From contig JBKHDD010000001.1 of the NCBI GenBank assembly GCA_046541515.1, positions 28,099 to 92,098 of the forward strand: a stretch of DNA of 64,000 nucleotides, in the 5' to 3' direction. Positions 63,771 to 64,000 of the stretch are shown one piece after another. The position numbers were made by a program, and so were the translations under genes. The notes under the pieces were generated by a model. The model worked only from the letters and a program-made list of their open reading frames with translations, did no database searches and was not told the origin of the DNA. Numbering within the stretch: the stretch's first letter is position 1; each line of letters opens with the position of its first letter. The stretch comes from CAYFVR01 sp046541515 (GTDB taxonomy: Bacteria > Desulfobacterota > Desulfobacteria > Desulfobacterales > Desulfococcaceae).

Positions 63771-63818
63771 TTTGCCCCCTTGCCGGCATTTTCCGGCGAG
63801 CGGGGCAAATTGCTTTTT
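63771..63818 (+). terminator. Rho-independent terminator after tyrS
   Basis: An eight-base-pair outer stem (TTTGCCCC 63771-63778 with GGGGCAAA 63802-63809) encloses an inner GCCGG/CCGGC stem and is followed by TTGCTTTTTGG. It lies about 70 bases after the tyrS stop. Confidence 0.75.
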
Positions 63819-64000
63819 GGGGCGATGACGGCCGTTTTGGACGAAAAGTTTCGGTGGTGCAGAAATCCCGCTTTTCCTCCTTACGTTCGCCCCCGTTTTC
63901 CCCGCGTGGTCGGCCGGTTTTATTGGGAGGTCGGCCGATCCATGACGAGTACCGCGCCATATATAAGGTGAAGTCGAGAGGCCGCGCCCCAAAAAATCGT
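63819..64000. other. Non-coding window end
   Basis: About 180 bases after the tyrS terminator. An AT-rich word (CATATATAAGG, about 63957-63968) could be part of a promoter for a gene outside the window, but no -35 partner is clear. Confidence 0.3.

Overview
The window is a dense, high-GC bacterial chromosome segment with short intergenic gaps. Several traits together suggest a Gram-negative member of the Desulfobacterota (deltaproteobacterial type): an LL-diaminopimelate aminotransferase, RNase Y next to a 6S RNA, a rhodanese-rubrerythrin fusion, a HesB-like protein with a C-terminal Cys-Ser-Ser-Cys tail, a DUF1786 protein, and many outer-membrane lipoproteins. This is inferred from gene content; no rRNA or other marker gene is present.

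1-14.4 kb (minus strand) is a six-gene locus for making, exporting and probably sensing a large surface protein. In transcription order it encodes a TolC-like outer-membrane lipoprotein carrying a rubredoxin-like knuckle and a SPOR domain, a 1712-residue cadherin-like adhesin with LEPR-XLL-like and DUF4347 N-terminal regions, an M50-peptidase-like membrane protein fused to an adaptor, a short HlyD adaptor, a GAF-HlyD adaptor, and a triple-GAF class III nucleotide cyclase cut by the window edge. No type I ABC ATPase is visible, so this is the best candidate for an unusual system. 14.4-17.6 kb holds a lipoprotein / DUF350 / spermidine-synthase-like operon, divergent from tex.

17.6-27.1 kb carries mainly housekeeping and stress genes: tex, a zinc-ribbon/TPR membrane protein, a YyaL/DUF255 protein, the rhodanese-ferritin fusion, a HesB-like protein and dapL with a near-consensus promoter and a strong terminator. 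27.2-30.3 kb is a visibly AT-richer accessory island with a Phd/RelE toxin-antitoxin pair, a HicB-like protein, a broken DUF2442 gene, a small antitoxin-like gene and a frameshifted tandem-domain protein.

30.3-43.3 kb (minus strand) has a NYN-LOTUS putative RNase, an SRAP/YedK-type DNA-protein crosslink protein, a REP-like nested palindrome, a hybrid histidine kinase overlapping a DUF1786 gene, a YhdP/AsmA-like giant, a small lipoprotein, a fused CoA-transferase and a small secreted protein. 43.6-46.2 kb (plus strand) has an SLC13-type transporter and a lipoprotein with an internal duplication, convergent with a 1701-residue protein that joins a P-loop ATPase to a protein-kinase domain.

51.9-60 kb (plus strand) is an envelope operon (LolA-like protein, two MacB/FtsX-type permeases separated by a repeat element, a LolD-like ATPase, an outer-membrane beta-barrel), followed by a CoA-transferase/GNAT fusion. 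60-63.8 kb contains a 6S RNA gene (recognised from its conserved 3' half), rny and tyrS.
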